A DNA stretch of 64,000 bases from Superficieibacter sp. HKU1 (GTDB lineage Bacteria; Pseudomonadota; Gammaproteobacteria; Enterobacterales; Enterobacteriaceae), in assembly GCF_029319185.1 (NCBI RefSeq), contig NZ_CP119754.1, positions 3,224,001 through 3,288,000 of the forward strand, read 5' to 3'. A program made the position numbers and the translations under genes. Position 1 is the stretch's first letter. Every line of letters begins with the position of its first letter. Below are positions 36,065 through 46,124 of the stretch, in pieces. The notes beneath the pieces were generated by a model. The model was not told the DNA's origin, ran no database searches, and saw nothing but the letters and a program-made list of their open reading frames with translations.

Positions 36065-37102
36065 GTGACCGATAAAACCTCTCTCAGCTATAAAGATGCC
36101 GGTGTTGATATTGATGCAGGCAACGCTCTGGTCGACCGAATCAAAGGCGTGGTAAAGAAAACCCGTCGCCCGGAAGTGATGGGCGGTCTGGGCGGCTTTG
36201 GCGCGCTGTGTGCCCTGCCGCAGAAATATCGTGAGCCGATTCTGGTCTCCGGCACCGACGGCGTGGGAACGAAGCTGCGTCTGGCGATGGATCTTAAACG
36301 TCACGATACTATCGGTATCGATCTGGTGGCGATGTGCGTCAACGATCTGGTGGTTCAGGGCGCTGAGCCGCTGTTTTTCCTCGATTATTACGCGACCGGC
36401 AAGCTGGATGTCGAGACGGCGGCCAGCGTTATCAACGGCATCGCTGAGGGTTGCCTGCAATCCGGCTGCGCGCTGGTGGGCGGTGAAACCGCGGAAATGC
36501 CGGGGATGTATCACGGCGACGATTACGACGTGGCCGGGTTCTGCGTAGGCGTGGTGGAAAAATCGGAAATTATTGACGGCAGTAAAGTCGCTGATGGCGA
36601 CGTGCTGATCGCGCTGGCCTCCAGCGGCCCACACTCCAACGGCTATTCGCTGGTGCGCAAGATTGTGGAAGTGAGCGGCTGCGATCCGCTGACCACCGAT
36701 CTTGACGGTAAACCGCTGGCGGATCACCTGCTGGCCCCAACCCGCATCTATGTAAAATCCATTCTGTCGCTGATTGAAAACGTCGAGGTACACGCGATTG
36801 CCCACCTCACCGGCGGCGGCTTCTGGGAAAACATTCCGCGCGTGCTGCCGGACAATACCCAGGCAGTGATTGACGAATCCTCATGGCAGTGGCCCGCCAT
36901 TTTTGACTGGATGCAGCGTGCAGGTAACGTCAGCCGTCATGAAATGTATCGCACCTTTAACTGCGGCGTCGGCATGATCGTCGCGCTGCCAGCGGCTAAT
37001 GCAGATAAAGCCATTGCCTTGCTCAATGAGAAGGGTGAAAAGGCGTGGAAAATCGGTATCATTAAATCTTCTGATTCCGATGAGCGCGTGGTCATTGAGT
37101 AA
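36065..37102 (+). CDS. purM: AIR synthetase PurM
   Basis: Closes the imidazole ring: formylglycinamidine ribonucleotide plus ATP gives aminoimidazole ribonucleotide. The 345-residue protein starts at GTG (36065), as in E. coli, after GGGGA. The glycine-rich loop VSGTDGVGTKL and the dimer-interface motif GGETAEMPGMY are present. The stop overlaps the purN start by one base (TAATG), so purMN is a coupled operon under the PurR site upstream. Confidence 0.97.
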   Translation: MTDKTSLSYKDAGVDIDAGNALVDRIKGVVKKTRRPEVMGGLGGFGALCALPQKYREPILVSGTDGVGTKLRLAMDLKRHDTIGIDLVAMCVNDLVVQGAEPLFFLDYYATGKLDVETAASVINGIAEGCLQSGCALVGGETAEMPGMYHGDDYDVAGFCVGVVEKSEIIDGSKVADGDVLIALASSGPHSNGYSLVRKIVEVSGCDPLTTDLDGKPLADHLLAPTRIYVKSILSLIENVEVHAIAHLTGGGFWENIPRVLPDNTQAVIDESSWQWPAIFDWMQRAGNVSRHEMYRTFNCGVGMIVALPAANADKAIALLNEKGEKAWKIGIIKSSDSDERVVIE

Positions 37103-37740
37103 TGAAAAACATCGTGGTGCTGATCTCCGGCAACGGCAGTAATTTACAGGCGATTATTGACGCCTGCGAGCAGAAAAAGATCGGCGGCACGCTGCGTGCG
37201 GTATTCAGCAATAAGGCCGACGCGTTCGGCCTTGAGCGCGCGCGTCAGGCAGGCATTCCTGCGCATGCATTAACCGCCAGCCAGTTTGCCAGCCGCGACG
37301 CGTTCGATCGCGAGCTGATGCTGGAAATTGATGCTTATGCGCCGGATATGGTGGTGCTGGCGGGCTATATGCGTATTTTGAGCCAGGAATTTGTGGCGCA
37401 TTATCAGGGACGGCTGTTAAACATCCATCCTTCTCTGCTGCCCAAATATCCTGGCCTGAATACCCATAAGCAGGTGCTGGAAAACGGCGATGAGGTCCAC
37501 GGTACATCGGTGCATTTCGTGACTGACGAGCTGGACGGCGGTCCGGTTATTTTGCAGGCTAAGGTGCCGGTGTTTAGCGGCGACAACGAGGACGATATCA
37601 CCGCGCGGGTGCAGGCGCAGGAGCACGACATCTATCCGCTGGTGGTGAGCTGGTTTGTTGATGGCCGGCTTGAAATGCGCGACAACGCGGCGTGGCTGGA
37701 CGGCCTTCCCCTGCCGCCACAAGGGTATGCCACAGAATAA
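37102..37740 (+). CDS. purN: GAR transformylase PurN
   Basis: Transfers a formyl group from 10-formyl-tetrahydrofolate to glycinamide ribonucleotide. The 212-residue protein carries the N-terminal ISGNGSNLQ phosphate-binding loop, the active-site segment LLNIHPSLLPKYPG with the catalytic His, and the conserved Asp in TDELDGG. Length equals the E. coli protein. Confidence 0.97.
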   Translation: MKNIVVLISGNGSNLQAIIDACEQKKIGGTLRAVFSNKADAFGLERARQAGIPAHALTASQFASRDAFDRELMLEIDAYAPDMVVLAGYMRILSQEFVAHYQGRLLNIHPSLLPKYPGLNTHKQVLENGDEVHGTSVHFVTDELDGGPVILQAKVPVFSGDNEDDITARVQAQEHDIYPLVVSWFVDGRLEMRDNAAWLDGLPLPPQGYATE

Positions 37741-37751
37741 AATATCCGCCT

Positions 37752-37784
37752 CGTAATAACGCCTCGTCAGGAGGTGTTATTACG
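37752..37784. terminator. 14-bp inverted repeat after purN, likely terminator
   Basis: CGTAATAACGCCTC pairs with GAGGTGTTATTACG with one G-T pair and a 5-nt loop. Only TTGTG follows on the plus strand, so it is a stable hairpin with a weak U-tract. It would close the purMN message before the unknown gene downstream. Confidence 0.55.
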
Positions 37785-38020
37785 TTGTGAATTGAACTCT
37801 TAATAATCGCGTTTAATTTCGGCACGTTTAGATATATTTTCCCTATTCCCTGACAGACATTATCATTGAGTCTATTTACATTCACAAAATATATATTTCC
37901 AACTAATATAAGAAGCTGCAGAACCTATTTTTATCGAAAAGAAACTTGTCTCCTTGATTTTCGGCAATAATCGCAATAGCATGCTCATCGGCTTTTGTTA
38001 CTCTTGTCCGGACAGTTAAC

Positions 38021-39250
38021 ATGTTTAAAAATAAAGTATTACTTTTTGGTATCTGGATTATTCCAATTATTCTTCTGTTTTATTCTTTTAACGCCTGGTT
38101 CCACATTAACCGTATTCATACTATCGCCAGCACAGCCACCGCGCAGTACCATGCCGCGCTGGAAGCCCACAAAAATGGCAATGATGACACTTTCCTCTGG
38201 AACGAAAAAAAACACTCAGTCTCTGATATTGTTAACCTCTATGAAGCAGTAAAAGAAACTCATCCCTATTATTTCTCCGTCGTAAATACAGAATATGCGC
38301 TGGCGATCTTCAGCTGCCTTTTTTCGGTTATTGCTTTTTTTTCTGGCGTACTGTCGCAAAGATTGTGCATACGTGTAAGAAAGCTTAACGAAGAAGATTT
38401 AACTCTGGAAGAAAACGCGTCTTTATTCCATTGGTTTCGTAACATCATTGCCCTTAGTGCAACCGCCCACTGTTTTTTTTCCCTTCTGACAGCTATCGCG
38501 CTACTGGTATTTAAGATGATATGGTTTGGCTGGCATGTTAAAGCCGTCAGCAATCATTATGCACTATTCCTGACAGGTGAAATCATCACCGCCCTGGTTA
38601 TTGTTGGGCTGGGTGTTTTGCTGTGGCATGTGAAAGATTGCATTAAGCTGTTTACGATTTGCGAACCGCTACGTTATGGCATCAACCTGGCCAAAAATCA
38701 CGAGCAGAAGTTCTGGAGTTGGCTGGAGAAAACGACGCAGGAACAGAACCTTCCCCTGCCCGACAATGTTGCCCTCAGTCTGCAAAAGACCTGCTATGCC
38801 ACGCGTGAGCCCTTACAACTGGCGCAGGGCGATAAGCTTGAAGGGTTAACGCTTTGCGTTCCGGTTCGCCAGATCGCGTCACTGAATAAACACCGTATGC
38901 AAGCGCTGCTGGTAAAGGCGCTGGAAAACATCGACGCGCCTCAACCGGCGGAAGACCATGATTTACTCGAAATGCATGCCCGGATAGCGTATTGGCTGCG
39001 TAATCCGCCCTGCCATGGCATCAGAGAAAAGATCTATCGTGTCGTTACCTGCGTCGCGGCACCGCTCGCCGATCATTTTTTGCATAGCTATACTCCGCTC
39101 ATCCACAAAGAGGCCAGCGGACAGATTTGGGCAGTCTCGCACCTGCTGATTAAAGCGGATAATAGTCACGCCGCAGCGCTAATCAACGGCCTGCATCTGC
39201 ATATTTCTACTATTACCAGTCAGCTTCCACACGCTTCGCTTCCTGCCTGA
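38021..39250 (+). CDS. Unrecognised inner-membrane protein, 409 residues
   Basis: I do not recognise this protein. It has four clear membrane segments (about residues 6-24, 92-112, 141-166, 180-203) and a soluble C-terminal half (about 204-409) rich in His, Leu and charged residues. The loop between the first two segments (about 25-91) is hydrophilic and would lie in the periplasm if the N-terminus is inside. The first ~70 codons are markedly AT-rich compared with purN and ppk, which suggests acquisition. The ribosome site before ATG 38021 is weak (GGACAG). It lies alone between the purN hairpin and ppk, where E. coli has no gene, and on the same strand as both. Confidence 0.75.
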   Translation: MFKNKVLLFGIWIIPIILLFYSFNAWFHINRIHTIASTATAQYHAALEAHKNGNDDTFLWNEKKHSVSDIVNLYEAVKETHPYYFSVVNTEYALAIFSCLFSVIAFFSGVLSQRLCIRVRKLNEEDLTLEENASLFHWFRNIIALSATAHCFFSLLTAIALLVFKMIWFGWHVKAVSNHYALFLTGEIITALVIVGLGVLLWHVKDCIKLFTICEPLRYGINLAKNHEQKFWSWLEKTTQEQNLPLPDNVALSLQKTCYATREPLQLAQGDKLEGLTLCVPVRQIASLNKHRMQALLVKALENIDAPQPAEDHDLLEMHARIAYWLRNPPCHGIREKIYRVVTCVAAPLADHFLHSYTPLIHKEASGQIWAVSHLLIKADNSHAAALINGLHLHISTITSQLPHASLPA

Positions 39251-39501
39251 TCGCTGTTTTTTTAAGGCGTTATCGCTGTCTGACCATGCGATGACGCCTG
39301 CTCCGAACGAGACAAATTTCTTCAATAATATCGAATTACTGTCATACTGAGACGGCATTCTGAACCTCGCGATCGGCCCGGTAACCGGTTTGCTTATGGC
39401 GTATGCGGGACGTGCGGACATCGCGGTTCCAGGGCATATTCTTTATGTGGATCCTCCGGCAACAGGCAGTGTCTCGTGGATTAAATGGAGTACAGGTGGT
39501 A

Positions 39502-41568
39502 ATGGGTCAGGAAAAGTTATACATCGAAAAAGAGTTGAGCTGGTTATCCTTTAACGAACGCGTGCTTCAGGAAGCGGCAGATAAAAGCAACCCGCTGATT
39601 GAACGTATGCGGTTTCTGGGGATCTATTCGAACAACCTTGATGAGTTCTACAAGGTGCGATTCGCCGAGTTAAAACGGCGCATCATCATCAGCGAAGAAC
39701 AGGGAATACAGACCAGTTCGCGGCATCTGCTGGGAAAAATCCAGTCGCGGGTGCTGAAGGCCGATCAGGAGTTCGACAGCCTGTATAACGAGCTGCTGCT
39801 GGAGATGGCGCGCAACCAGATCTTTCTCATCAACGAACGTCAGCTTTCTGTTAATCAACAAAACTGGCTTCGTCTCTACTTCAAACAGCATTTGCGCCAG
39901 CACATTATCCCGACGCTTATCAACCGTGAAACGAACCTGGTTAACTTCCTGAAGGACGATTACACCTATCTGGCGGTGGAAATTATTCGTGGCGACGATA
40001 CTCGCTATGCGCTGCTGGAGATCCCGTCAGACAAAGTGCCGCGCTTTGTGAACCTGCCGCCGGAAGCGCCACGTCGGCGCAAGCCGATGATCCTGCTGGA
40101 TAACATTCTGCGCTACTGTCTGGATGACATTTTTCACGGTTTCTTCGATTACGACGCCCTTAACGCCTATTCGATGAAGATGACGCGCGACGCCGAATAT
40201 GACCTGGTGCACGAGATGGAATCCAGCCTGATGGAGCTGATGTCCTCCAGCCTGAAGCAGCGCCTGACCGCCGAGCCGGTGCGCTTTGTCTACCAGCGCG
40301 ATATGCCTAATGCGCTGGTGGAGGTGCTGCGGGAAAAACTCAGCATCTCCCGCTACGACTCCATCGTACCGGGCGGTCGCTACCATAACTTCAAAGATTT
40401 CATTAGCTTTCCCAACGTGGGCAAAGCGAATCTGGTTAACAAGCCGCTGCCGCGCCTGCGTCATATCTGGTTCGACAATCAGAAGTTCCGTAACGGTTTC
40501 GACGCGATTCGCGAGCGCGACGTGCTGCTTTATTACCCGTACCATACCTTTGAGCACGTGCTTGAGCTGCTGCGTCAGGCGTCCTTTGATCCGAGCGTGC
40601 TGGCAATCAAAATCAATATTTACCGCGTGGCAAAAGACTCGCGCATTATCGACGCTATGATCCACGCCGCGCATAACAGCAAAAAAGTCACCGTGGTTGT
40701 GGAACTGCAGGCGCGCTTCGACGAAGAGGCGAATATTCACTGGGCGAAACGTCTGACGGAAGCGGGCGTCCACGTAATCTTCTCCGCGCCGGGGCTGAAA
40801 ATTCACGCCAAACTGTTTCTTATCTCGCGTAAAGAAGGCGATGAGGTGGTGCGTTACGCCCACATTGGCACCGGCAACTTCAATGAAAAAACCGCGCGCC
40901 TGTATACCGACTATTCGCTGTTAACCGCCGATGCGCGCATCACTAATGAAGTGCGCCGGGTCTTTAACTTTATTGAAAACCCGTATCGTCCGGTCAACTT
41001 CGATTATCTGCTGGTATCGCCGCAAAACTCGCGGCGTCTGCTGTATGAAATGATCGACCGGGAAATTGCCAATGCTCAGCAGGGGCAGCCGTCCGGTATC
41101 ACCTTAAAATTAAACAACCTCGTCGATAAAGGCCTGGTTGACCGTCTGTATGCCGCTTCAGGCTCCGGCGTGCCGGTGAATCTGCTGATTCGCGGGATGT
41201 GCTCGCTTATTCCTAATCTGGAAGGCATCAGTGACAATATCCGCGTTATCAGTATTGTCGACCGCTACCTTGAGCATGACCGGGTTTATATCTTTGAGAA
41301 CGGCGGCGATAAGCAGGTCTATCTCTCTTCCGCGGACTGGATGACGCGCAATATCGACTATCGCATTGAAGTGGCTACCCCGCTACTCGACCCGCGCCTC
41401 AAACAGCGGGTGCTGGATATTATTGACATCCTGTTCAGCGATACGGTAAAAGCCCGTTATATCGATAAAGAACTGAGCAATCGCTACGTACCGCGCGGCA
41501 ATCGCCGCAAGGTACAATCGCAACTGGCGATTTACGACTACATCAAATCACTCGAGCAACCTGACTAA
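39502..41568 (+). CDS. ppk: Polyphosphate kinase Ppk (PPK1)
   Basis: Makes polyphosphate from ATP, reversibly. The 688-residue protein has the N-terminal and head domains (EKELSWLSFNERVLQEA) and the two C-terminal PLD-like domains with the autophosphorylated His in GLKIHAKLFLI and the second site in YLSSADWMTRN. ATG 39502 follows AGGTGG and gives the E. coli length. Upstream at 39339 a single CTGTCAT resembles half a pho box, too little to claim PhoB control. ppx follows 4 bases after the stop. Confidence 0.97.
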   Translation: MGQEKLYIEKELSWLSFNERVLQEAADKSNPLIERMRFLGIYSNNLDEFYKVRFAELKRRIIISEEQGIQTSSRHLLGKIQSRVLKADQEFDSLYNELLLEMARNQIFLINERQLSVNQQNWLRLYFKQHLRQHIIPTLINRETNLVNFLKDDYTYLAVEIIRGDDTRYALLEIPSDKVPRFVNLPPEAPRRRKPMILLDNILRYCLDDIFHGFFDYDALNAYSMKMTRDAEYDLVHEMESSLMELMSSSLKQRLTAEPVRFVYQRDMPNALVEVLREKLSISRYDSIVPGGRYHNFKDFISFPNVGKANLVNKPLPRLRHIWFDNQKFRNGFDAIRERDVLLYYPYHTFEHVLELLRQASFDPSVLAIKINIYRVAKDSRIIDAMIHAAHNSKKVTVVVELQARFDEEANIHWAKRLTEAGVHVIFSAPGLKIHAKLFLISRKEGDEVVRYAHIGTGNFNEKTARLYTDYSLLTADARITNEVRRVFNFIENPYRPVNFDYLLVSPQNSRRLLYEMIDREIANAQQGQPSGITLKLNNLVDKGLVDRLYAASGSGVPVNLLIRGMCSLIPNLEGISDNIRVISIVDRYLEHDRVYIFENGGDKQVYLSSADWMTRNIDYRIEVATPLLDPRLKQRVLDIIDILFSDTVKARYIDKELSNRYVPRGNRRKVQSQLAIYDYIKSLEQPD

Positions 41569-41572
41569 CGCT

Positions 41573-43114
41573 ATGCCAATACATGATTCGTCACCACGAC
41601 CGCAGGAGTTCGCGGCGGTCGACCTCGGTTCAAACAGTTTTCATATGGTCATTGCCCGCGTGGTGGATGGCGCGATGCAAATCATCGGTCGTCTGAAACA
41701 GCGCGTCCATCTGGCGGACGGTCTCGGCGACGATAATATGCTGAGTGAAGAAGCGATGGAGCGCGGCCTGAGCTGCCTGTCATTATTTGCCGAGCGCCTG
41801 CAAGGTTTCGCGCCGTCAAGCGTCTGTATCGTCGGAACGCATACGCTTCGTCAGGCGCTGAACGCCACTGACTTTCTTAAGCGTGCGGAAAAGGTCATCC
41901 CCTACCCGATTGAAATTATTTCCGGCAACGAAGAAGCGCGCCTGATCTTTATGGGTGTCGAGCATACGCAGCCGGAAAAAGGACGCAAGCTGGTTATCGA
42001 TATCGGCGGCGGTTCAACGGAGCTGGTCATCGGTGAGAATTTTGAGCCAAAGCTGGTGGAAAGCCGCCGCATGGGCTGCGTCAGTTTTGCTCAGCTGTAT
42101 TTCCCGGGCGGCGTCATCAGTAAGGAAAACTTCCAGCGCGCCCGAATGGCGGCGGCGCAAAAGCTGGAATCCCTGACCTGGCAGTACCGGATCCAGGGCT
42201 GGAACGTGGCGCTGGGCGCTTCCGGCACCATTAAAGCCGCGCATGAGGTGCTGCTGGAAATGGGCGAAAAAGATGGCTTTATCACCCCGGAGCGGCTGGA
42301 CAAACTGGTGGCGGAGCTGCTTCAGCACCGCAGCTTCGACGCGCTGAGCCTGCCAGGGTTGTCCGAGGAGCGCAAAGCCGTTTTTGTGCCGGGTCTGGCG
42401 ATCCTGTGCGGCGTGTTTGACGCGCTGGCCATTCGCGAACTCCGGCTGTCCGACGGCGCGCTACGCGAAGGTGTACTCTATGAGATGGAAGGTCGCTTCC
42501 GTCATCAGGACGTGCGCAGCCGCACCGCGAAAAGCCTGGCGAATCAGTACAACATCGACAGCGATCAGGCGCGACGCGTGCTGGATACCACCATGCAGAT
42601 GTACGAACAGTGGCAGATGCAGCAGCCGAAGCTGGCGCATCCACAGCTGGAAGCGCTGCTGAAATGGGCGGCGATGCTGCATGAAGTGGGCCTGAACATC
42701 AACCACAGCGGCCTGCATCGTCACTCCGCGTATATTCTGCAAAACAGCGACCTGCCCGGGTTTAATCAGGAACAGCAAACCCTGATGGCGACGCTGGTCC
42801 GTTATCATCGCAAAGCGGTGAAACTGGACGATCTGCCGCGGTTTACGCTGTTTAAGAAGAAGCAGTTCCTGCCATTAATCCAGCTTTTACGCCTGGGCGT
42901 ACTGCTGAATAATCAGCGTCAGGCCACCACTACCCCACCTTCCCTGGTGCTGGAGACGGACGACAACCACTGGACGCTACGTTTCCCGCACGGCTGGTTT
43001 AGCCAGAACGCGCTGGTGCTGCTCGATCTGGAAAAAGAGCAGCAGTACTGGGAGGCGGTCACCGGCTGGCAGCTCAATATAGAAGAGGAAAACTCGCCCG
43101 ACATCGCGGCGTGA
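41573..43114 (+). CDS. ppx: Exopolyphosphatase Ppx
   Basis: Removes terminal phosphate from polyphosphate and, in this family, can also hydrolyse pppGpp. The 513 residues show the actin-like phosphate loops AAVDLGSNSFHMVIA and VIDIGGGSTELVIG and a C-terminal HD-like region. Length equals E. coli Ppx. It is translated from the ppk message; a terminator follows. Confidence 0.97.
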   Translation: MPIHDSSPRPQEFAAVDLGSNSFHMVIARVVDGAMQIIGRLKQRVHLADGLGDDNMLSEEAMERGLSCLSLFAERLQGFAPSSVCIVGTHTLRQALNATDFLKRAEKVIPYPIEIISGNEEARLIFMGVEHTQPEKGRKLVIDIGGGSTELVIGENFEPKLVESRRMGCVSFAQLYFPGGVISKENFQRARMAAAQKLESLTWQYRIQGWNVALGASGTIKAAHEVLLEMGEKDGFITPERLDKLVAELLQHRSFDALSLPGLSEERKAVFVPGLAILCGVFDALAIRELRLSDGALREGVLYEMEGRFRHQDVRSRTAKSLANQYNIDSDQARRVLDTTMQMYEQWQMQQPKLAHPQLEALLKWAAMLHEVGLNINHSGLHRHSAYILQNSDLPGFNQEQQTLMATLVRYHRKAVKLDDLPRFTLFKKKQFLPLIQLLRLGVLLNNQRQATTTPPSLVLETDDNHWTLRFPHGWFSQNALVLLDLEKEQQYWEAVTGWQLNIEEENSPDIAA

Positions 43115-43135
43115 AACGTCCAGAAATAAACGTTC

Positions 43136-43168
43136 GTGGCCTGTCATTATCGACAGGCCACCTGTTTT
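43136..43168 (+). terminator. Terminator of ppk-ppx
   Basis: A perfect 10-bp stem GTGGCCTGTC/GACAGGCCAC (43136-43145, 43152-43161) with a 6-nt loop and four T's. It lies between the convergent ends of ppx and pdeF. Confidence 0.85.
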
Positions 43169-45419
43169 AACGCTCAACCGAAATGCGGGCAGAGGCTTCC
43201 GCTGACTTCAACGTCTCTTCCAGCAATCGCGGCTCACCGAGTAAATAGCCCTGTAAGTAATCGATCCCCAGTGAAATCACCGCCCTGCGAATTTCTTCGC
43301 TTTCAACATACTCCGCCACCACCTGCATTTTTTTCATCCGTGCCAGATGGCAAATAGAGGCCACGATTTGATAATCAAGACTGTTTGAGACGATGCTACG
43401 AATAAAGCTGCCGTCGATTTTAAGAATATCCGCGTTCACGCTTTTTAAGCGCGCATAGCTCGCATAGCCGGTACCAAAATCGTCTATGGCTATCTGACAG
43501 CCCATCTTCTGTAGCTTTGCCAGCGTCTTATTAGCCTGCTCTATATTTGCCAGACTATCGCTTTCCGTCACTTCAAAGATAAGCTGCCATGCCTCTACCC
43601 CAAATTCATTCAACAGCACCTGTACTTCACGGTGAAATTGCGCACGGCAAACGGAAGACGGCGTGAGATTGATTGAAAAACGGCAGGCTGGCATTGCTTC
43701 ACGGTGCTGCGCCATAAATCGCAGCGTATTTCGGATCACCCACAAATCGATGCGTGACGACAAACCGAACTCATGCGCCACCGGCAAAAATTCAGTGGGG
43801 CTAATCATCTCGTTGTTAGCCCCGATCAGCCGAAGCAGGATTTCATGATAGGTATCGCCACGAACACCGACAATAGGCTGCGCCATCAAACAAAACTGAT
43901 CCTGCTCCAGCGCCAGTTGTAGCCGGTTCATTAACGCAATTTTATCTTTGAGATCCCGCTGAAGATGCATCGCCATCCGCTTTTGCAGGTTTTCAGGATG
44001 GTTCGTCGCCAGCGACAGGTCGGCAATGGTGCTTAGCTCCCCCAGCAGGAGATAAATATGCGTAACCGGCGAGCGCACATAGCAATAGCTCATGCCGACC
44101 TGGGGCTGTAAAGGCATACCATCCCAGATAAAACGGAATTGCTTAATATGACGATCGATCTCTTCAATACGGCTTTGATATGCTTCGGTATTGAGACGAA
44201 ACACCAGATCGTTGCCGGACATCTGATACACCCCTTCGTCAGGCGTCAGTTGCATGGTGATCCAGTTTGCCAGCTGCTGTTTATACTGAATACGCAGCAT
44301 GACGCCATAATTTCGTCCCAGCAGTTCCAGCTCAGGAATACGGATAAAACAGAGCGCCGACCACGGGAAACGATGCAACGCCCGGTTAAGCGCGCGTAGA
44401 TTCGGCAAATGCACCACCGGATCAAGAAAAGCCAGCATACGCGCCCGCCGATTGATGGTTCTCTGATGCATCGCGAGGATGGAGATAAAAACAATCACGA
44501 ACGAATAGACCAGGTAGCTTGATGAGGTAATGGCCAGTTGCGTCTCGTACCCGATAAATAAAGGGATGTAACCGTGATAAAAATGGACGGAAATAATCAG
44601 CACTGGCGTCCAGATAAGCGACATAAAGCGATAGCCATAGCGGATGGCTCCCCATAGCATCACAGGCAGCAGCAGAGAAAAGGTGTAGTTCGTACTGAAA
44701 ATTGAACTGTTCTGCTCAAGGGGCATACAAAGCATTACCATCAGCCCCATGAATATAAACATCCAGATGACAATTTCTCTTTTGGTCACTTTTGGATCGA
44801 ATTGCAAACGCAATTGCGAAAAATAAGCGCGTATATACAGAGGATGACGAATGATTCGGATAATATAATAACAAAGCGGCACCCCGATTAAGTTTCCAAC
44901 TAATAACGCCTGGTAATTAATCAGGATATTAATCATAAAGGGGGTGCCAATATTCGACTCCTGGTGCAGATTATAAATATCAAAAAGTCCGACAAGTTGA
45001 TAAAGAGCAATGAATAACGTTGCGGGACAAAACGCCTGCCAGAAAATGCGCTGAAAAACCAGACTCACGTTGCCATGCGAGACATTGCGCCGGTTAGGCG
45101 TAAAAGCGCGATAGCCTGCCCAGCTGAGAATGACGGGGAGAAGAAAATGAACAATGATTAGGGCATTATTCGCCAGCCCCATATGCTGATAGTCATACAA
45201 AAAGAAGGCGAGCACGATACCGGGTATTGCCGCCCAGCTAAAAAAAAGCATCAGGCTGATCGTTAATGCCAGCGGCAGGAAAAAAAGCACTACGGTTCCT
45301 GTGCTGATATGGGCGAACGTATTCGCTTTACTGATTAGCGGAAGCACAAAGCAAGGCAGAAAAAGCGGCAAGCTCCACCATCTATCTCTGTACTTAACGT
45401 AGAGTTTACTTAGTTTCAT
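43167..45419 (-). CDS. pdeF: PdeF (YfgF), membrane c-di-GMP phosphodiesterase
   Basis: Hydrolyses cyclic di-GMP. The 750-residue protein has an N-terminal MASE1-type membrane sensor (about eight segments, residues 15-320), a degenerate GGDEF domain (about 335-470, no GGDEF motif) and an EAL domain (about 485-740). In the EAL motif the sequence is EIL, as in the E. coli homologue; DDFGTGYASYARL, LKIDGSFIR and AEYVES supply the metal and catalytic residues, so activity is expected. Three residues longer than in E. coli. Convergent with ppx. Confidence 0.94.
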   Translation of the reverse strand: MKLSKLYVKYRDRWWSLPLFLPCFVLPLISKANTFAHISTGTVVLFFLPLALTISLMLFFSWAAIPGIVLAFFLYDYQHMGLANNALIIVHFLLPVILSWAGYRAFTPNRRNVSHGNVSLVFQRIFWQAFCPATLFIALYQLVGLFDIYNLHQESNIGTPFMINILINYQALLVGNLIGVPLCYYIIRIIRHPLYIRAYFSQLRLQFDPKVTKREIVIWMFIFMGLMVMLCMPLEQNSSIFSTNYTFSLLLPVMLWGAIRYGYRFMSLIWTPVLIISVHFYHGYIPLFIGYETQLAITSSSYLVYSFVIVFISILAMHQRTINRRARMLAFLDPVVHLPNLRALNRALHRFPWSALCFIRIPELELLGRNYGVMLRIQYKQQLANWITMQLTPDEGVYQMSGNDLVFRLNTEAYQSRIEEIDRHIKQFRFIWDGMPLQPQVGMSYCYVRSPVTHIYLLLGELSTIADLSLATNHPENLQKRMAMHLQRDLKDKIALMNRLQLALEQDQFCLMAQPIVGVRGDTYHEILLRLIGANNEMISPTEFLPVAHEFGLSSRIDLWVIRNTLRFMAQHREAMPACRFSINLTPSSVCRAQFHREVQVLLNEFGVEAWQLIFEVTESDSLANIEQANKTLAKLQKMGCQIAIDDFGTGYASYARLKSVNADILKIDGSFIRSIVSNSLDYQIVASICHLARMKKMQVVAEYVESEEIRRAVISLGIDYLQGYLLGEPRLLEETLKSAEASARISVER

Positions 45420-45771
45420 AAATGCTCAGCAGAATACCCGGCGTCCTGCGGGGCATATTCAAACAGGTATCCCACCTGGCAGCAAAGCTGCAAAGACTAT
45501 CTCGCGCAATATAACGCTTAGATTTTAATTATTACCGCTGGGTGACATTTGATGCAAGTCAAATATTAAAGCCTCATTAATCAATTATTACCTTTACTAC
45601 AGTCTGGTAGTACTTATTAATTATTAGCGTAAATGTATTAATTATATTTCATAACAAGATGTGATGAATCGACTGACAGAATTTTACATCACATTCAATT
45701 GACCCTTGCGCTACACTGTGTCTTAATGTGCTCATCGCCCCGTTCTGTGGGTATACCTCAAAGGACCATTT
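45420..45771. other. 352-base AT-rich gap between pdeF and yfgG
   Basis: Divergent promoter region. It is rich in A and T (for example around 45580-45660), but I cannot assign individual promoters or operators. No gene is seen. Confidence 0.5.
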
Positions 45772-45963
45772 GTGAGTCAGGTTACCAGTATGCGAAACCG
45801 ACATCGATTTAACAGTCGTATGACCCGTATCGTATTGCTTATCAGTTTCTTCTTCTTTTTCGGACGCTTAGTCTACTCTTCCATCGGTGCCTGGCATCAT
45901 CATCAAGACAAAAAACAGACGCAGCAGTCCAGCCTGACCATAGACGCTTCCTCACAACGCTGA
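45772..45963 (+). CDS. yfgG: YfgG, small membrane protein (DUF2633)
   Basis: A 63-residue protein starting at GTG 45772 after AAAGGA. It has a basic N-terminus (RNRHRFNSRMTR), one membrane segment (about 18-38, with five consecutive Phe) and a hydrophilic tail with a His cluster (AWHHHQDK). It matches E. coli YfgG, linked to nickel and cobalt tolerance. In E. coli yfgH and yfgI follow; here the guaA island begins about 60 bases downstream. Confidence 0.9.
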   Translation: MSQVTSMRNRHRFNSRMTRIVLLISFFFFFGRLVYSSIGAWHHHQDKKQTQQSSLTIDASSQR

Positions 45964-45979
45964 TTTTCTGTCGTTGTGT

Positions 45980-46002
45980 AAAAAAGGCGGCCCGTGGCCG
46001 CC
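45980..46002 (-). terminator. Former guaBA terminator, now cut off from guaA by the island
   Basis: A perfect 7-bp GC stem (45986-45992, 45996-46002) is followed on the minus strand by a run of T's. It lies 22 bases beyond the left guaA-end repeat, so before integration it would have stood just past the guaA stop codon. The island now separates it from guaA by 13.8 kb. Confidence 0.7.
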
Positions 46003-46023
46003 CTGATGTATTACCTGATGAGT

Positions 46024-46039
46024 ATTATTCCCACTCGAT
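46024..46039. repeat. Distal attachment repeat (guaA-end copy)
   Basis: ATTATTCCCACTCGAT matches the guaA 3' end at 59809-59824 in 14 of 16 positions, including ten in a row (46027-46036). Read on the minus strand it encodes Glu-Trp-Glu followed by TAA, the last codons of guaA. Confidence 0.85.
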
Positions 46040-46098
46040 TATCAATAGGTCTACAAATCCCAGCAATGGCGCTTTAGTTAGACCATCTTAGCGATTGG

Positions 46099-46117
46099 TA
46101 CCATGAATAATACCATA
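46099..46117. repeat. Candidate integrase arm-type sites, left end
   Basis: TACCATG (46099-46105) and TACCATA (46111-46117) lie 60-80 bases inside the left end. The same heptamer is repeated on both strands near the integrase end (59529-59677), the pattern expected of arm-type binding sites. Confidence 0.45.
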
Positions 46118-46124
46118 CTCAATA

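Noticed and set aside
39339..39345. PhoB box upstream of ppk
   Set aside because: Only one CTGTCAT half-site; the units 11 bases on either side do not match.
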